From NCBI RefSeq assembly GCF_044465595.1, contig NZ_JBITLV010000009.1:43145-107144 (forward strand): 64,000 nucleotides of DNA. The letters run 5' to 3'. Made by a program: the position numbers and the translations under genes. The first letter of the stretch is position 1; each line of letters opens with the position of its first letter. Under the pieces are notes generated by a model. That model was given only the letters and a program-made list of their open reading frames with translations. It ran no database searches and had not been told where the DNA came from. Origin of the DNA: Spongisporangium articulatum. GTDB lineage: Bacteria > Actinomycetota > Actinomycetes > Actinomycetales > Kineosporiaceae. Shown here one piece after another: positions 15,849 through 24,428 of the stretch.

Positions 15849-17017
15849 CGATCGGCGGTGAGGACCAGGCCGCTGGTCGGGACGCCCGTGCCGGCGGTGA
15901 CGAGAACCGTTGCGGCGTCGGCCACCTGGTTCACCGACGTGCCGCGCAGCTGCCGGACCGCCTCGGCGATCCCGTTCATCCCGTGGATGTACGCCTCGCC
16001 GAGCTGGCCGCCGTGCGGATTCACCGGCAGCGCGCCGTCGAGCCCGATCGCGCCCGAAGCGACGAACGCCGCCGCCTCGCCGCGCGCGCAGAAGCCCAGT
16101 TCCTCCAGCTGGACCAGCACGAAGGGCGTGAAGTGGTCGTACAGCACGGCCACGTCGACGTCGTCCGGGCCCAGCCCCGCGGCCGACCACAGCTGCCGGG
16201 CCACCACGCCCATCTCGGGCAGGGCCGCGAGGTCGTCGCGGTAGTAACTGGTCATCACGTACTGGTCCGGACCACTGCCCTGGGCGGCCGCCGCGACCAG
16301 CGCGGGCGGGTGCGGCAGGTCGCGAGCCCGCCCCAGCGAGGTGACGACGACCGCCACGCCGCCGTCGCTCTCCTGGCAGCAGTCGAGCAGGTGCAGCGGG
16401 TCGCAGATCCACCGCGACGCCTGGTGCTCGGCCAGCGTGATCGGCCGGCCGTGGAACCAGGCGGCGGGGTTGGTCGCGGCGTGGGCCCGCATGGTGACCG
16501 CGACGCGGCCGAAGTCCTCACTGGTGGCGCCGTACTCGTGCATGTAGCGGCGCGCGTGCATCGCCACCCAGGCCGCGGGGGTGCCCAGCCCGAACGGGTA
16601 GCTCCAGCTGCCGTCGACGCCCGACGACGTGGGTGCCCCGGCCAGACCGGGCTGCACGACCCCGAACCGCTGACCGGAGCGTTCGTTGAAGGCGCGGTAG
16701 CAGACGACCGTCGTCGCCGCGCCGGTGGCCACCGCCATCGCGGCCTGGGCGACCGTGGCGCAGGCGGCGCCGCCGCCGTAGTGCACGCGGCTGAAGAAGG
16801 TCAGTTCCGGGATGCCGAGCTCGCGGGCGACGGCGATCTCCGCGTTCGTGTCCTGGGTGAACGAGACCAGGCCGTCGACGTCCGCAGGAGCCAGCCCGGC
16901 GTCGTCCAGCGCCGCCCGCACGGCCTGGACCGCCAGGTGCAGTTCGCTGCGCCCCGAGTCCTTGGAGAAGTCGGTGGCGCCGATCCCCACGATCGCGGCT
17001 GCGGGCCCGGTGCTCAC
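15845..17017 (-). CDS. ltp2: Steroid side-chain aldolase (Ltp2)
   Basis: 390 residues of the lipid-transfer (SCP-x thiolase-like) family: AIVGIGATDFSKDSGRSEL at the N-terminus, GGGAACATVAQAAMAVATG, CQESDGGVAVVV and the C-terminal VNPHGGQLGEAYIHGMNG. Ltp2 (Rv3540c) performs the retro-aldol cleavage releasing propionyl-CoA and androstenedione from the 17-hydroxy C22-CoA intermediate, working in a complex with the DUF35 domain of ChsH2. Here it directly follows chsH1 (GTGA overlap), the expected order chsE1-chsE2-chsH2-chsH1-ltp2. It is the last gene of the operon. Confidence 0.93.
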   Translation of the reverse strand: MSTGPAAAIVGIGATDFSKDSGRSELHLAVQAVRAALDDAGLAPADVDGLVSFTQDTNAEIAVARELGIPELTFFSRVHYGGGAACATVAQAAMAVATGAATTVVCYRAFNERSGQRFGVVQPGLAGAPTSSGVDGSWSYPFGLGTPAAWVAMHARRYMHEYGATSEDFGRVAVTMRAHAATNPAAWFHGRPITLAEHQASRWICDPLHLLDCCQESDGGVAVVVTSLGRARDLPHPPALVAAAAQGSGPDQYVMTSYYRDDLAALPEMGVVARQLWSAAGLGPDDVDVAVLYDHFTPFVLVQLEELGFCARGEAAAFVASGAIGLDGALPVNPHGGQLGEAYIHGMNGIAEAVRQLRGTSVNQVADAATVLVTAGTGVPTSGLVLTADR

Positions 17018-17412
17018 GCCGCCCCCTGCGGGACGACGACCGACACCGTGCCGGTGACGTGGTCCCCGAGCGACACCCGCCCGACCACCTTCACCCGGAC
17101 GACGCCCCCCACCGTGTCCAGCACCTCGCCGCCGAGCACGAGGGTCTCGTAGGCGTAACACGGCACCCCGAGCCGGATCTCGACCGCCGTGACGCGGGCC
17201 AACGGTCCGGCCCAGGCGGCAGCCCACTCGGAGATGTAGCTCTGCACGAGACCGGTCGTGGTCAGGATGTTCACGAACACGTCCTTCGAGCCGCGGGCGA
17301 GCGCGGCGTCCCGGTCGTGGTGCACGTCCTGGAAGTCGCGGGTGGCCAGCGCCGTGCTGACCACGAACGTCGGGGTCACCTCGATCCGGCGCTCCGGCAG
17401 GACGGCGTTCAC
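17014..17412 (-). CDS. chsH1: MaoC-like enoyl-CoA hydratase subunit (ChsH1)
   Basis: 132 residues of hotdog fold. TRDFQDVHHDRDAALARG carries the MaoC hydratase motif (Asp and His separated by four residues), and FVNILTTTGLVQSYI follows. ChsH1 (Rv3541c) pairs with ChsH2 to hydrate the C17(20) double bond of 3-oxo-4,17-pregnadiene-20-carboxyl-CoA. The GTG at 17412 overlaps the chsH2 stop by 4 bases. The short length matches ChsH1 rather than a stand-alone MaoC enzyme. Confidence 0.92.
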   Translation of the reverse strand: MNAVLPERRIEVTPTFVVSTALATRDFQDVHHDRDAALARGSKDVFVNILTTTGLVQSYISEWAAAWAGPLARVTAVEIRLGVPCYAYETLVLGGEVLDTVGGVVRVKVVGRVSLGDHVTGTVSVVVPQGAA

Positions 17413-18317
17413 GACGCCACCTTCCACGCGGGCAGCACGACGCCGTCGCCGCCGTCCTGCCAGGTCAGTTCCACCGGCATCCCGACCGAGACCGCGCCGG
17501 GGTCGAGCGGGTCGACGCCCACGAGTTCACCGAGCATCCGGACCCCTTCGGTCAGGTCGACCAGGACGACGACGTAGGGCGGGGTGCGCCCGGGCGTCGG
17601 CGGGTGGTGGTGTACGACGTAGCTGTGCACCGTGCCGGTGCCCGCCGCGACGACGTAGCCCGGCTTCTCAGCACCACAGGCGATGCAGACCGGGCCGGGT
17701 GGGTGCCGGACCTGGCCACACGCTTCGCAGCGTTGCAGCCTCAGCTCACGCTGATGAACGCCGGACCAGAAGAACTCCGTGTCCCGGCTGAAGACCGGAC
17801 GGACGACGGAGCCGGGCGCCGCCGGAGCCGGCTCGGCCGCCGGGGGCCGGAACTTCAGGATCCGGAACCGCATCTCGGCCACCGGCTCGCCGCCCGCGAA
17901 CCACGTGTTGACGGTCGTGACGAACCAGCCTTCCCCGAGCGCGGTGCGCTTGGGCCCGACCACCTCGTCGAGGCGGGCGCTCACGGTCAGCGCCTCCCCC
18001 ACCCGCACCTCGCGGTGGTAGGTCTGCTCGCAGTTGGTCGCGACCACGGACGTGAACCCGGCCTCGTCGAGGACGGCGGTCATCCGGCCGAGCGGGTCGT
18101 CGCTCGCGCGCACGCCGTGCAGCCCGGGCATGGTCCAGACCTGGATCATCGCGGGCGGCGCGACCCCCTCGGCCACGTAGCGCGGGTCGGTGTCGCCCAG
18201 CGCCTCCTGCCACGACCGGATCATCGGCAGGTTCACGGGGTCGCGGCCGGCCCGGGGCGCGGAATCCCCGGCCGCGCGGACCTCTTCGGCGGCGGCTTGG
18301 ATGGTGGATTCATTCAT
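17409..18317 (-). CDS. chsH2: MaoC domain plus DUF35 zinc/OB domain (ChsH2)
   Basis: 302 residues in two parts: an N-terminal degenerate MaoC/hotdog domain (about 25-160) and a C-terminal DUF35 domain with a zinc ribbon (Cys197, Cys200, Cys211, Cys214) and an OB fold (YVVVLVDLTEGVRMLGELVG). In the characterised system (Rv3542c) the MaoC half forms the hydratase with ChsH1, and the DUF35 half recruits the aldolase Ltp2, channelling the hydrated intermediate. Both partners follow immediately in this operon. The ATG at 18317 overlaps the chsE2 stop. Confidence 0.94.
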   Translation of the reverse strand: MNESTIQAAAEEVRAAGDSAPRAGRDPVNLPMIRSWQEALGDTDPRYVAEGVAPPAMIQVWTMPGLHGVRASDDPLGRMTAVLDEAGFTSVVATNCEQTYHREVRVGEALTVSARLDEVVGPKRTALGEGWFVTTVNTWFAGGEPVAEMRFRILKFRPPAAEPAPAAPGSVVRPVFSRDTEFFWSGVHQRELRLQRCEACGQVRHPPGPVCIACGAEKPGYVVAAGTGTVHSYVVHHHPPTPGRTPPYVVVLVDLTEGVRMLGELVGVDPLDPGAVSVGMPVELTWQDGGDGVVLPAWKVAS

Positions 18318-19480
18318 CGCGCAACCCTGGGCATCCCCAGGCCGACGCTGGCGATCAGCTCGCGCTGGATCTCGTCCACGCCACCTCCGAACGTGAGCAC
18401 CGTGTGCCGTTTCGCCTGGACGTCGAGCCAGCGGGCCAGCTCGTCGGCGGCGGGGTCGTCCGGGCCGGCGTGCTCGGCCAGCAGGTCACCGAGCACGCGG
18501 GCCGTGTACTGGGAGGCCGCCGCGCCGTACACCTTGGTGGTGGAGGCGTCGGCCACGGCTGTCTGGAGGGTCGCGCCCACGCGCCCGGCGACCTCCAGGT
18601 TGAGCAGATGGTTCACCCGCAACCGGGCGTACACCTCGGCCAGCGTCCGGCGGACCGACGGCACCTGGAGAAGTGACAGCCCGGAAGGCGTCTCGCGCTG
18701 CGCGGCCCAGTCCAGCACCCGGTGGTACATCGACTCGACCCGGCCGGCCGGGCCCAGCATCACCCGCTCGTGGTTCAGCTGTGCGGTGATCAGCCGCCAG
18801 CCACGGTTCTCCTCCCCTACGAGCCGCTCGACGGGTACCCGCACGTCGCTGAAGTAGGTGGCGTTCACGTGGTGCGCGCCGTCCGAGGTGATGATCGGCG
18901 TCCAGCTGTACCCCGGGTCGCGGGTGTCCACGATCAGGATCGAGATGCCCTTGTGCTTCGGGGCGTCCGGGTCGGTGCGGCAGGCCAGCCAGACGTAGTC
19001 GGCGTCGTGACCCCCCGTGGTCCAGAGCTTCTGGCCGTTCACGACGTAGTGGTCGCCGTCGCGTACGGCGCGGGTGGTCAGCGCGGCCAGGTCGGTGCCG
19101 GCTTCGGGTTCGCTGTAGCCGATCGCGAAATGCAGCTCACCGGAGAGGATCCGGGGCAGGAAGAACGCCCTCTGCTCGGCGGTGCCGTGCTCCTGCAGGA
19201 CCGGCCCGACCGTCTGCAGGGTGACCGACGGCCACGGCACGTCGGCCCGGGTCACCTCGTTGACGAAGATCTGCTGCTCCACCAGGCCGAGCCCGTGACC
19301 ACCGTGCTCGACGGGCCAGCCGAGCCCGAGCCAGCCGTCGCGGCCCAGCCGGCGGACGATCTCGCGGTAGACCGGCCCGTGACGCTGCACGAGCATGGCC
19401 TCGCGCTCGGCGGGGGTGACCACGTCGGCGAGGTAGGCCCGCAACCGGTCACGCAGCTCGCGCTGCTGTGGGGTCAGCAC
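18314..19480 (-). CDS. chsE2: Acyl-CoA dehydrogenase subunit ChsE2 (FadE29)
   Basis: 388 residues, close along its whole length to Rv3543c as I remember it: EQQIFVNEVTRADVPWPSVT, LHFAIGYSEPEAGTDLA, VRDGDHYVVNGQKLWTTG, LITAQLNHERVMLGPAGR and the ending LTFGGGVDEIQRELI. ChsE1 and ChsE2 form an alpha2beta2 flavoenzyme that dehydrogenates the three-carbon side chain (C22) of 3-oxo-4-pregnene-20-carboxyl-CoA. The GTG at 19480 overlaps the chsE1 stop by 7 bases. Partner order is preserved. Confidence 0.94.
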   Translation of the reverse strand: MLTPQQRELRDRLRAYLADVVTPAEREAMLVQRHGPVYREIVRRLGRDGWLGLGWPVEHGGHGLGLVEQQIFVNEVTRADVPWPSVTLQTVGPVLQEHGTAEQRAFFLPRILSGELHFAIGYSEPEAGTDLAALTTRAVRDGDHYVVNGQKLWTTGGHDADYVWLACRTDPDAPKHKGISILIVDTRDPGYSWTPIITSDGAHHVNATYFSDVRVPVERLVGEENRGWRLITAQLNHERVMLGPAGRVESMYHRVLDWAAQRETPSGLSLLQVPSVRRTLAEVYARLRVNHLLNLEVAGRVGATLQTAVADASTTKVYGAAASQYTARVLGDLLAEHAGPDDPAADELARWLDVQAKRHTVLTFGGGVDEIQRELIASVGLGMPRVAR

Positions 19481-20562
19481 GCCAGCACCCGGGCCGCGAG
19501 GGCGTCCAGCCGGGCGCCCGGCCCGCCGAGCAGCCGGGCGAGGTCCCGCGCCGCCGCCGAGAACGCGGGCAACGGGTAGGACAGGTCGACCCCCGTGCCG
19601 CCGTGCAGGTGGTGGCACGTCGCGATGGCCGTACGGGCGGAGTCGACCGCCAGCAGCGCGGCCACCTCCGGGTCCGCGTCGCCGTCCGGGTCGTCGCCCG
19701 TGTGGTGGTCGGCCGCGCCGATCGCGGCCTCGGCCGCGAGGTGCAACGTCCGGCTCGCGACGTAGACGTCGGCCAGCTGCTGGGCGACGGCCTGCAACGT
19801 GGCCAGCGGGCGGCCGAACTGCTCGCGGGTCTCGACGTGCCGTGCGGTCAGCGCGAGCGCCCCGTCGACCAGCCCGTCGGCGTAGGCCGCCGACGCGGCC
19901 GCGGCCAGCCGGTGCAGGTCGGCCAGGGCGGCCGGACCGCCGGGCACGAGCGCCCCCTCGGTCAGCGCGACGCCGTCGAACCGCACCCCGTGCACCGGCG
20001 TCCCCGACGACGTGGGGACGAGGTGCCGGTGGACCCCGGGCCCCTGCAGGTCGAGCAGCACCAGCCCCGGCTCACCTGCCACGGCGGCGGGGACGAGCGC
20101 GTGCCGGGCCCGGTCGGCGTACGGGACGGCGACGAGCGCGCCGTCCAGCCGCAACCCGTCGGCCGTGCGGTGCACGGCGGTGCGCGGGGCCCGGGTCAGC
20201 GGACTGGACGGCTCGTGCAGGCCGACGGTCAGGATCGCCCCGTCGTGCACGACCGGGTAGAGCGCCTTGCGGTGCTGCCGGGCCGTTCCCCACCGGGCCA
20301 GGGTCAGGACGCCGAGCGCGTTCGCCAGGGCCGGCGAGTCCACCGCCCGGCGCCCGAGTTCGCGCAGCAGGACGGCACTCTCGACCAGGTCGAGCCCGGC
20401 CCCGCCCTGCGTCGACGGCACCCCCAACGCGCTCAGCCCGGCCGTGCCCAGGGCGCTCCACAGGTCGGCGGGCTGCGAGTCGAGCACGGTGAGGGTGAGC
20501 ATCCGGACGTCGGCCAGCACCTCGGTGTCCACGTCCCGTCCCGCCCGGGTCGGGGCGGTCAC
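19474..20562 (-). CDS. chsE1: Acyl-CoA dehydrogenase subunit ChsE1 (FadE28-like)
   Basis: 362 residues, a compact acyl-CoA dehydrogenase with the C-terminal FAD-interacting half conserved (TREQFGRPLATLQAVAQQLADV, CHHLHGGTGVDLSYPLP) and a diverged N-terminal half, typical of the second subunit in the heterotetrameric steroid dehydrogenases. It directly precedes chsE2, as Rv3544c precedes Rv3543c. The GTG at 20562 overlaps the chsE3 stop in GTGA. ADHHTGDDPDGDADP near residue 300 is an acidic loop I do not remember from mycobacterial homologues. Confidence 0.9.
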   Translation of the reverse strand: MTAPTRAGRDVDTEVLADVRMLTLTVLDSQPADLWSALGTAGLSALGVPSTQGGAGLDLVESAVLLRELGRRAVDSPALANALGVLTLARWGTARQHRKALYPVVHDGAILTVGLHEPSSPLTRAPRTAVHRTADGLRLDGALVAVPYADRARHALVPAAVAGEPGLVLLDLQGPGVHRHLVPTSSGTPVHGVRFDGVALTEGALVPGGPAALADLHRLAAAASAAYADGLVDGALALTARHVETREQFGRPLATLQAVAQQLADVYVASRTLHLAAEAAIGAADHHTGDDPDGDADPEVAALLAVDSARTAIATCHHLHGGTGVDLSYPLPAFSAAARDLARLLGGPGARLDALAARVLAC

Positions 20563-22709
20563 GACGCCACCGCCGGCTCCCGGGGCAGGCCCAGGAGGCG
20601 TTCCCCGGCCACGGTCAGCAGCACCTGGGTGGTGCCGCCGGCGATCGACAGGCACCGGGTGAGCAGGAGCTCGTGCAGCACCGGACCACTGTCCGGCCCG
20701 ACCGCGAGCGCAGCCTCGCCGAGCGCGTCGAACGCGGCCTGCGCGACGTCCTGCCGGTGCCGGACGCCGAGCAGCTTGACCACCGACGACTCGGGCCCGG
20801 GCGGTGCCACCTGCCCGCCGTCCTCCGCCTCGACCCGGCGGGCGGTGGCCAGCAACCCGAGCAGCGAGACGGCGCTGCCGCGCGCCACGAGCTCACCGAG
20901 CCGTTCGTCGCCCAACGCCTCCCCGTCCTTCAGGGCGAGCAGCGCCTCGAGGTGACTGCCGAGCGCCGACGCACCGCCCATCGAGACCCGTTCCTGGGCC
21001 AGCGTCGTGCGGGCCAGCCGCCAGCCGCCGTGCACCTCACCGACCACGCAGTCGTCGGGGACGAACACGTCGGTCAGGAACACCTCGTTGAACAGCGCCT
21101 CACCGGTGATCTCGCGCAGGGGCCGGGTCTCGATCCCCGGGCTGTGCATGTCGACGAGGAAGTACGTGATGCCCCGGTGCTTCGCAGCCTGGGAGTCGCT
21201 GCGGGCCAGGCAGATCGCCCAGTCGGCGGTGTGGGCCAGCGAGGTCCAGACCTTCTGTCCGGTCAGCGACCAGCCGCCGTCCACCCGCGTGGCGCGCGTG
21301 CGCAGCGAGGCCAGGTCGGACCCGGCCTCGGGTTCGGAGAACAGCTGGCACCAGGTGATCTCGCCGCGCAGGCTGGGCCGGACGAACCGTTCCCGCTGCG
21401 CGTCCGTGCCGTGCCGCACGATCGTCGGCACGGCCCAGGCGGCGATGCCCAGGTCGGGCCGCTCGACGCCCGCCCGGTCGAACTCCTCCTCGACGACCAG
21501 CTGCTCGCGGGCCGTCGCGGCCACGCCGTAGGGGGCCGGCCAGTGCGGGACCAGGTAGCCGGAGTCGGCCAGCGCGGCCCGGCGCCCGGCCGGGTCGCCG
21601 GGCAGCCGCTCGATCAGGGCCCGGACGGCGCCCCGCAGCTCCTCGAGCCCGGGCGCGGGTTGCGCGGGGGGCAGGGTGAGGGGGCGGCGGGCCCCGTGGC
21701 GGACGAGTTCGGCGGCGCGGACGCGCCAGCCGGCCGTGCCCCCCAGCCACTGCCGCAGCGCGAGGGCCCGCCGGAAGAGGCGGTGGGCGTCGTGCTCCCA
21801 GGTGAAGCCGATGCCGCCCAGGACCTGGATGGCGTCGCGGGTGTTGTCCACAGCGGCCTCGAGCGCGACCGCCGCGGCCACCGCGGAGGCCAGCGGCGCC
21901 GTCGTCGACCCGTCACGGTCGTCCTCGTCGTGGGCGCGGGCCGCGTCCCAGGCGACGGCGGCGGCCTCCTCGGCACGGCACAGCATCGTCGCGCACAGGT
22001 GCTTGACGGCCTGGAAACCGCCCACGGGGCGGCCGAACTGGACCCGGACCTTCGCGTACTCGACCGCGGTGGTCAGCGCCGCAGCGGCCAGCCCGGCGGC
22101 CTCGGCGGCGGCCAGCGTGGCGGCCAGGTCGCGCACGGCGGCCCTCGTCAGGCCGGGCAACGGGTGGGCGCCGGCGACGTCGTCCAGCCGGAGGGCGGCG
22201 ACCCGTTGGCTGAGGTCGAACGGCTCGAGGTCCTCGACGGTCAGCCCGTCGGTCGTGCTGTCGAGCGCGAACCACGCCTCGGTCCCGTCGAACCGGGCCG
22301 GCAGGAGAACGACGGCCGCAGTTCCGTTCGCGACTCCGAACAGGTGGGGCACCGAACCGTCGAGGCGCCATGCGCCGGCGCCGGCGCCGGCGCCGGTGGC
22401 GGTGGCGGTGGCGGTGGCGGTGACCTCACCGTGCAGGGCGACGGCTCCGGCCACCGATCCGTCGGACAGACCGGTGGCCAGGCTTCCGGTCGTCGCGTAA
22501 CCGGACAGCAGGTTCGCCGTCAGCACGGTGGACAGGGCCGGCACCAGTTCCCGGCCGCAGGCCTCGAGCGCGACGGCGGCGTCGACCAGGCTGCCACCCA
22601 CGGCGCCGAACTCCTCCGGCGCCGGCCGGGTGCCGGGAGCGGTACGGGAGGCCCACTCGTGCACCGACCGCTGCAGGGCCGCCTGCTCAGCGGTGACCGC
22701 GATCCCCAT
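20559..22709 (-). CDS. chsE3: Fused double acyl-CoA dehydrogenase ChsE3 (FadE34)
   Basis: 716 residues, about twice the usual acyl-CoA dehydrogenase and matching FadE34 (Rv3573c, about 711 aa). The first half ends with VRVQFGRPVGGFQAVKHLCA and QVLGGIGFTWEHDAHRLFRR. The second half has CQLFSEPEAGSDLASLRTRA, TGQKVWTSLAHTADWAICLA and ends LSIAGGTTQVLLTVAGERLLG. In mycobacteria ChsE3 acts on five-carbon (C24) side-chain CoA esters. It is the first gene of the unit running to ltp2. A KstR palindrome lies 23 bases before its ATG, and GGGAGG precedes the start. A Thr-Ala/Gly-Ala repeat (residues 97-113) interrupts the first half. Confidence 0.94.
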   Translation of the reverse strand: MGIAVTAEQAALQRSVHEWASRTAPGTRPAPEEFGAVGGSLVDAAVALEACGRELVPALSTVLTANLLSGYATTGSLATGLSDGSVAGAVALHGEVTATATATATGAGAGAGAWRLDGSVPHLFGVANGTAAVVLLPARFDGTEAWFALDSTTDGLTVEDLEPFDLSQRVAALRLDDVAGAHPLPGLTRAAVRDLAATLAAAEAAGLAAAALTTAVEYAKVRVQFGRPVGGFQAVKHLCATMLCRAEEAAAVAWDAARAHDEDDRDGSTTAPLASAVAAAVALEAAVDNTRDAIQVLGGIGFTWEHDAHRLFRRALALRQWLGGTAGWRVRAAELVRHGARRPLTLPPAQPAPGLEELRGAVRALIERLPGDPAGRRAALADSGYLVPHWPAPYGVAATAREQLVVEEEFDRAGVERPDLGIAAWAVPTIVRHGTDAQRERFVRPSLRGEITWCQLFSEPEAGSDLASLRTRATRVDGGWSLTGQKVWTSLAHTADWAICLARSDSQAAKHRGITYFLVDMHSPGIETRPLREITGEALFNEVFLTDVFVPDDCVVGEVHGGWRLARTTLAQERVSMGGASALGSHLEALLALKDGEALGDERLGELVARGSAVSLLGLLATARRVEAEDGGQVAPPGPESSVVKLLGVRHRQDVAQAAFDALGEAALAVGPDSGPVLHELLLTRCLSIAGGTTQVLLTVAGERLLGLPREPAVAS
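22371..22424. repeat. Hexanucleotide microsatellite inside chsE3
   Basis: Two adjoining tandem arrays, GGCGCC units followed by GGTGGC units, run for about 50 bases within the chsE3 frame. On the coding strand they encode alternating Thr-Ala then Gly-Ala dipeptides (residues about 97-113). Because the units are six bases long, changes in copy number would keep the frame. Confidence 0.85.
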
Positions 22710-22732
22710 GCCGACCTCCCGTCCTTGGGAAT

Positions 22733-22746
22733 TAGAACACGTTCTA
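22733..22746. promoter_or_regulatory. KstR operator upstream of chsE3
   Basis: TAGAACACGTTCTA is a perfect palindrome apart from its two central base pairs and matches TnnAACnnGTTnnA fully. On the minus strand it runs into TCTAAT, a -10-like element, followed by the chsE3 ribosome site and ATG at 22709. The operator therefore overlaps the promoter. Confidence 0.85.
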
Positions 22747-22762
22747 GCTTAGCAGTCGCGGG

Positions 22763-23659
22763 TCAGGTCCCGTAGACCGGCTCGGGGGCTTCACCTTTCG
22801 CGAGCAGCCCGTCGATCGCGGCGCCCACCTCCGGCACCGGCCACTTCTCACCGCGATCGACCCGTGGGCCGTGCCGCCAGCCCTCGACCAGCGTCACCGC
22901 GCCGCCCTCGACCTCGAACACGCGACCCGTCACGTGGCCCGACGCGGGCCCGCCCAGCCAGGCCACGACCGGTGACACGTTCTCGGCCGCCATCGCATCG
23001 AAACCGGCTGCGGGAGTGGCCATCATGTCCGCGAACACACCCTCGGTCATCCGGGTCCGGGCGACCGGGGCGATCGCGTTCACCGTCACGCCGTACCGGG
23101 CCAGCTCGGCCGCGGCCACCACGGTCAGCGTGGCGATGCCGGCCTTGGCGGCCGAGTAGTTACCCTGCCCGATGCTGCCCAGCAGCCCGGCCCCCGAGCT
23201 GGTGTTCACCACCCGCGCGGCGACGGGCTCGCCCGCCTTGGCCCGGTCCCGCCAGTAGGCGGCCGCGTGCCGCAGCGGGGCCGCATGACCCTTCAGGTGC
23301 ACGCGCACCACGTCGTCCCACTCGGCCTCCGAGACCGACACCAGCATCCGGTCGCGGACGAAACCCGCGTTGTTCACGAGGGTGTCGAGCCGGCCGAAGG
23401 CCTCCACCGCGCAGGCCACCAGCCGGCGGGCGCCCTCCCAGTCGGCCACGTCGTCCCCGTTCACGACGGCCTCGCCACCGAAAGCCCGGATCTCCTCGGC
23501 CACCGCGTGCGCGGGGGCCTGCGACGTTCCGGCCCCGTCGAGCGCCGCTCCCAGGTCGTTGACCACGACCCGCGCGCCCTGCCGGGCGAACTCCAGCGCG
23601 TGCTGGCGGCCCAGGCCCCGGCCGGCGCCGGTCACGATGACGACCCGTGGCTCACTCAT
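22763..23659 (-). CDS. SDR dehydrogenase, Rv3548c/hydroxyacyl-CoA type
   Basis: 298 residues with the NAD(P) loop VTGAGRGLGRQHALEFARQG, the LVNNAGFVRDRML segment, and catalytic Ser (NTSSGAGLLGSIGQ), Tyr and Lys (YSAAKAG). The extended NDLGAALDGAGTS region is characteristic of hydroxyacyl-CoA dehydrogenases related to peroxisomal MFE-2, Rv3548c and Hsd4A. A beta-hydroxy-CoA dehydrogenase step is therefore likely: propionyl-chain shortening of HIP-CoA if it is the Rv3548c equivalent, or side-chain oxidation if it is Hsd4A-like. It is the last gene of the echA20-to-SDR operon, after an Rv3549c-like gene, which favours Rv3548c. About 50 bases separate it from chsE3. Confidence 0.82.
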   Translation of the reverse strand: MSEPRVVIVTGAGRGLGRQHALEFARQGARVVVNDLGAALDGAGTSQAPAHAVAEEIRAFGGEAVVNGDDVADWEGARRLVACAVEAFGRLDTLVNNAGFVRDRMLVSVSEAEWDDVVRVHLKGHAAPLRHAAAYWRDRAKAGEPVAARVVNTSSGAGLLGSIGQGNYSAAKAGIATLTVVAAAELARYGVTVNAIAPVARTRMTEGVFADMMATPAAGFDAMAAENVSPVVAWLGGPASGHVTGRVFEVEGGAVTLVEGWRHGPRVDRGEKWPVPEVGAAIDGLLAKGEAPEPVYGT

Positions 23660-24428
23660 GACGAGACTCCTTCTGATGCTGGGCGTTCGAGGCGCCGAGG
23701 AAGGCCGGGCGTTCGCCCCCGCCGTGGACGGCGATCAGCGCGCCGCTCACGTAGGCCGCCGCCGGGGAGGCGAGGAAGACGCAGACGCCGCCGACGTCGT
23801 CCGGGTACGCGAGCCGGCCCATCGGGATGGTCCGGCCGACGGCGGCCACCCCCTCGTCGTCGCCGTAGTGCAGCGCCGACTGTTCGGTCAGCACCGGACC
23901 GACCACCAGCGCGTTGACCCGCACGCGCGGGGCCCACTCGACGGCGAGGCTGGTGGCCAGGCTGTTGAGGCCGGCCTTGGCCGCGCCGTAGGCGGCGGTG
24001 CCCGGCGAGGGGCGGGTGCCGCTGACGCTGCTGATCATCACGATCGAACCGCCGTCCGGCTGCTCCTGCATGACCGCGTTCGCGGCCTGCGAGAGGGCGA
24101 GCGGGGCCAGCAGGTTCAGGGTCACGACCGAGGCGTGGAACCGGGGCGACGCGTCGGCGGCGAGCGCGTACGGCGCTCCGCCGGCGTTGTTGACCAGGAC
24201 GTCGAGCCGGCCGTGGTCCACGGCCACGCCCCTCACCAGAGCGGTGGCGGCCTCGGGGTCGCGGACGTCGACCGCGCGGAACTCGAACCCCTCCGGCAGC
24301 GCCTCGGGGCGGTTCCGGCCGCAGACCACGACGTCGGCGCCGGCGGCGTGCAGCGCCCGGGCGACACCGAGACCCACACCGCGGGTGCCGCCGGTGACCA
24401 GAGCCACCCGGCCGTAGAGGTCAGGCAT
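23652..24428 (-). CDS. SDR dehydrogenase, Rv3549c-like
   Basis: 258 residues: VALVTGGTRGVGLGVARALH cofactor loop, NNAGGAPYALAADAS, catalytic Ser in MISSVSGTRPSPGT, YGAAKAG (Tyr-Lys), and the C-terminal FLASPAAAYVSGALIAVHGG. In M. tuberculosis Rv3548c and Rv3549c lie beside echA20 in the KstR2 regulon; here the corresponding pair ends the same operon. It probably oxidises or reduces a hydroxy/oxo CoA thioester of the C/D-ring pathway; the exact step is unassigned. It overlaps the gene on the right (ipdF stop) and on the left (SDR start). Confidence 0.8.
   Translation of the reverse strand: MPDLYGRVALVTGGTRGVGLGVARALHAAGADVVVCGRNRPEALPEGFEFRAVDVRDPEAATALVRGVAVDHGRLDVLVNNAGGAPYALAADASPRFHASVVTLNLLAPLALSQAANAVMQEQPDGGSIVMISSVSGTRPSPGTAAYGAAKAGLNSLATSLAVEWAPRVRVNALVVGPVLTEQSALHYGDDEGVAAVGRTIPMGRLAYPDDVGGVCVFLASPAAAYVSGALIAVHGGGERPAFLGASNAQHQKESRHE

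Noticed and set aside
14157..16412. 751-residue minus-strand open frame opposite kstD
   Set aside because: It covers kstD (recognised protein) and part of ltp2 in the wrong frame, and its translation is low-complexity Arg/Gly/Val.
22371..22424. GC-rich repeat considered as a CRISPR or regulatory repeat
   Set aside because: Six-base uninterrupted units without spacers, fully inside a coding frame.
20673..22775. 700-residue plus-strand open frame opposite chsE3
   Set aside because: Shadow of the recognised FadE34-type gene; the translation has a poly-Gly run from the microsatellite and no domain.
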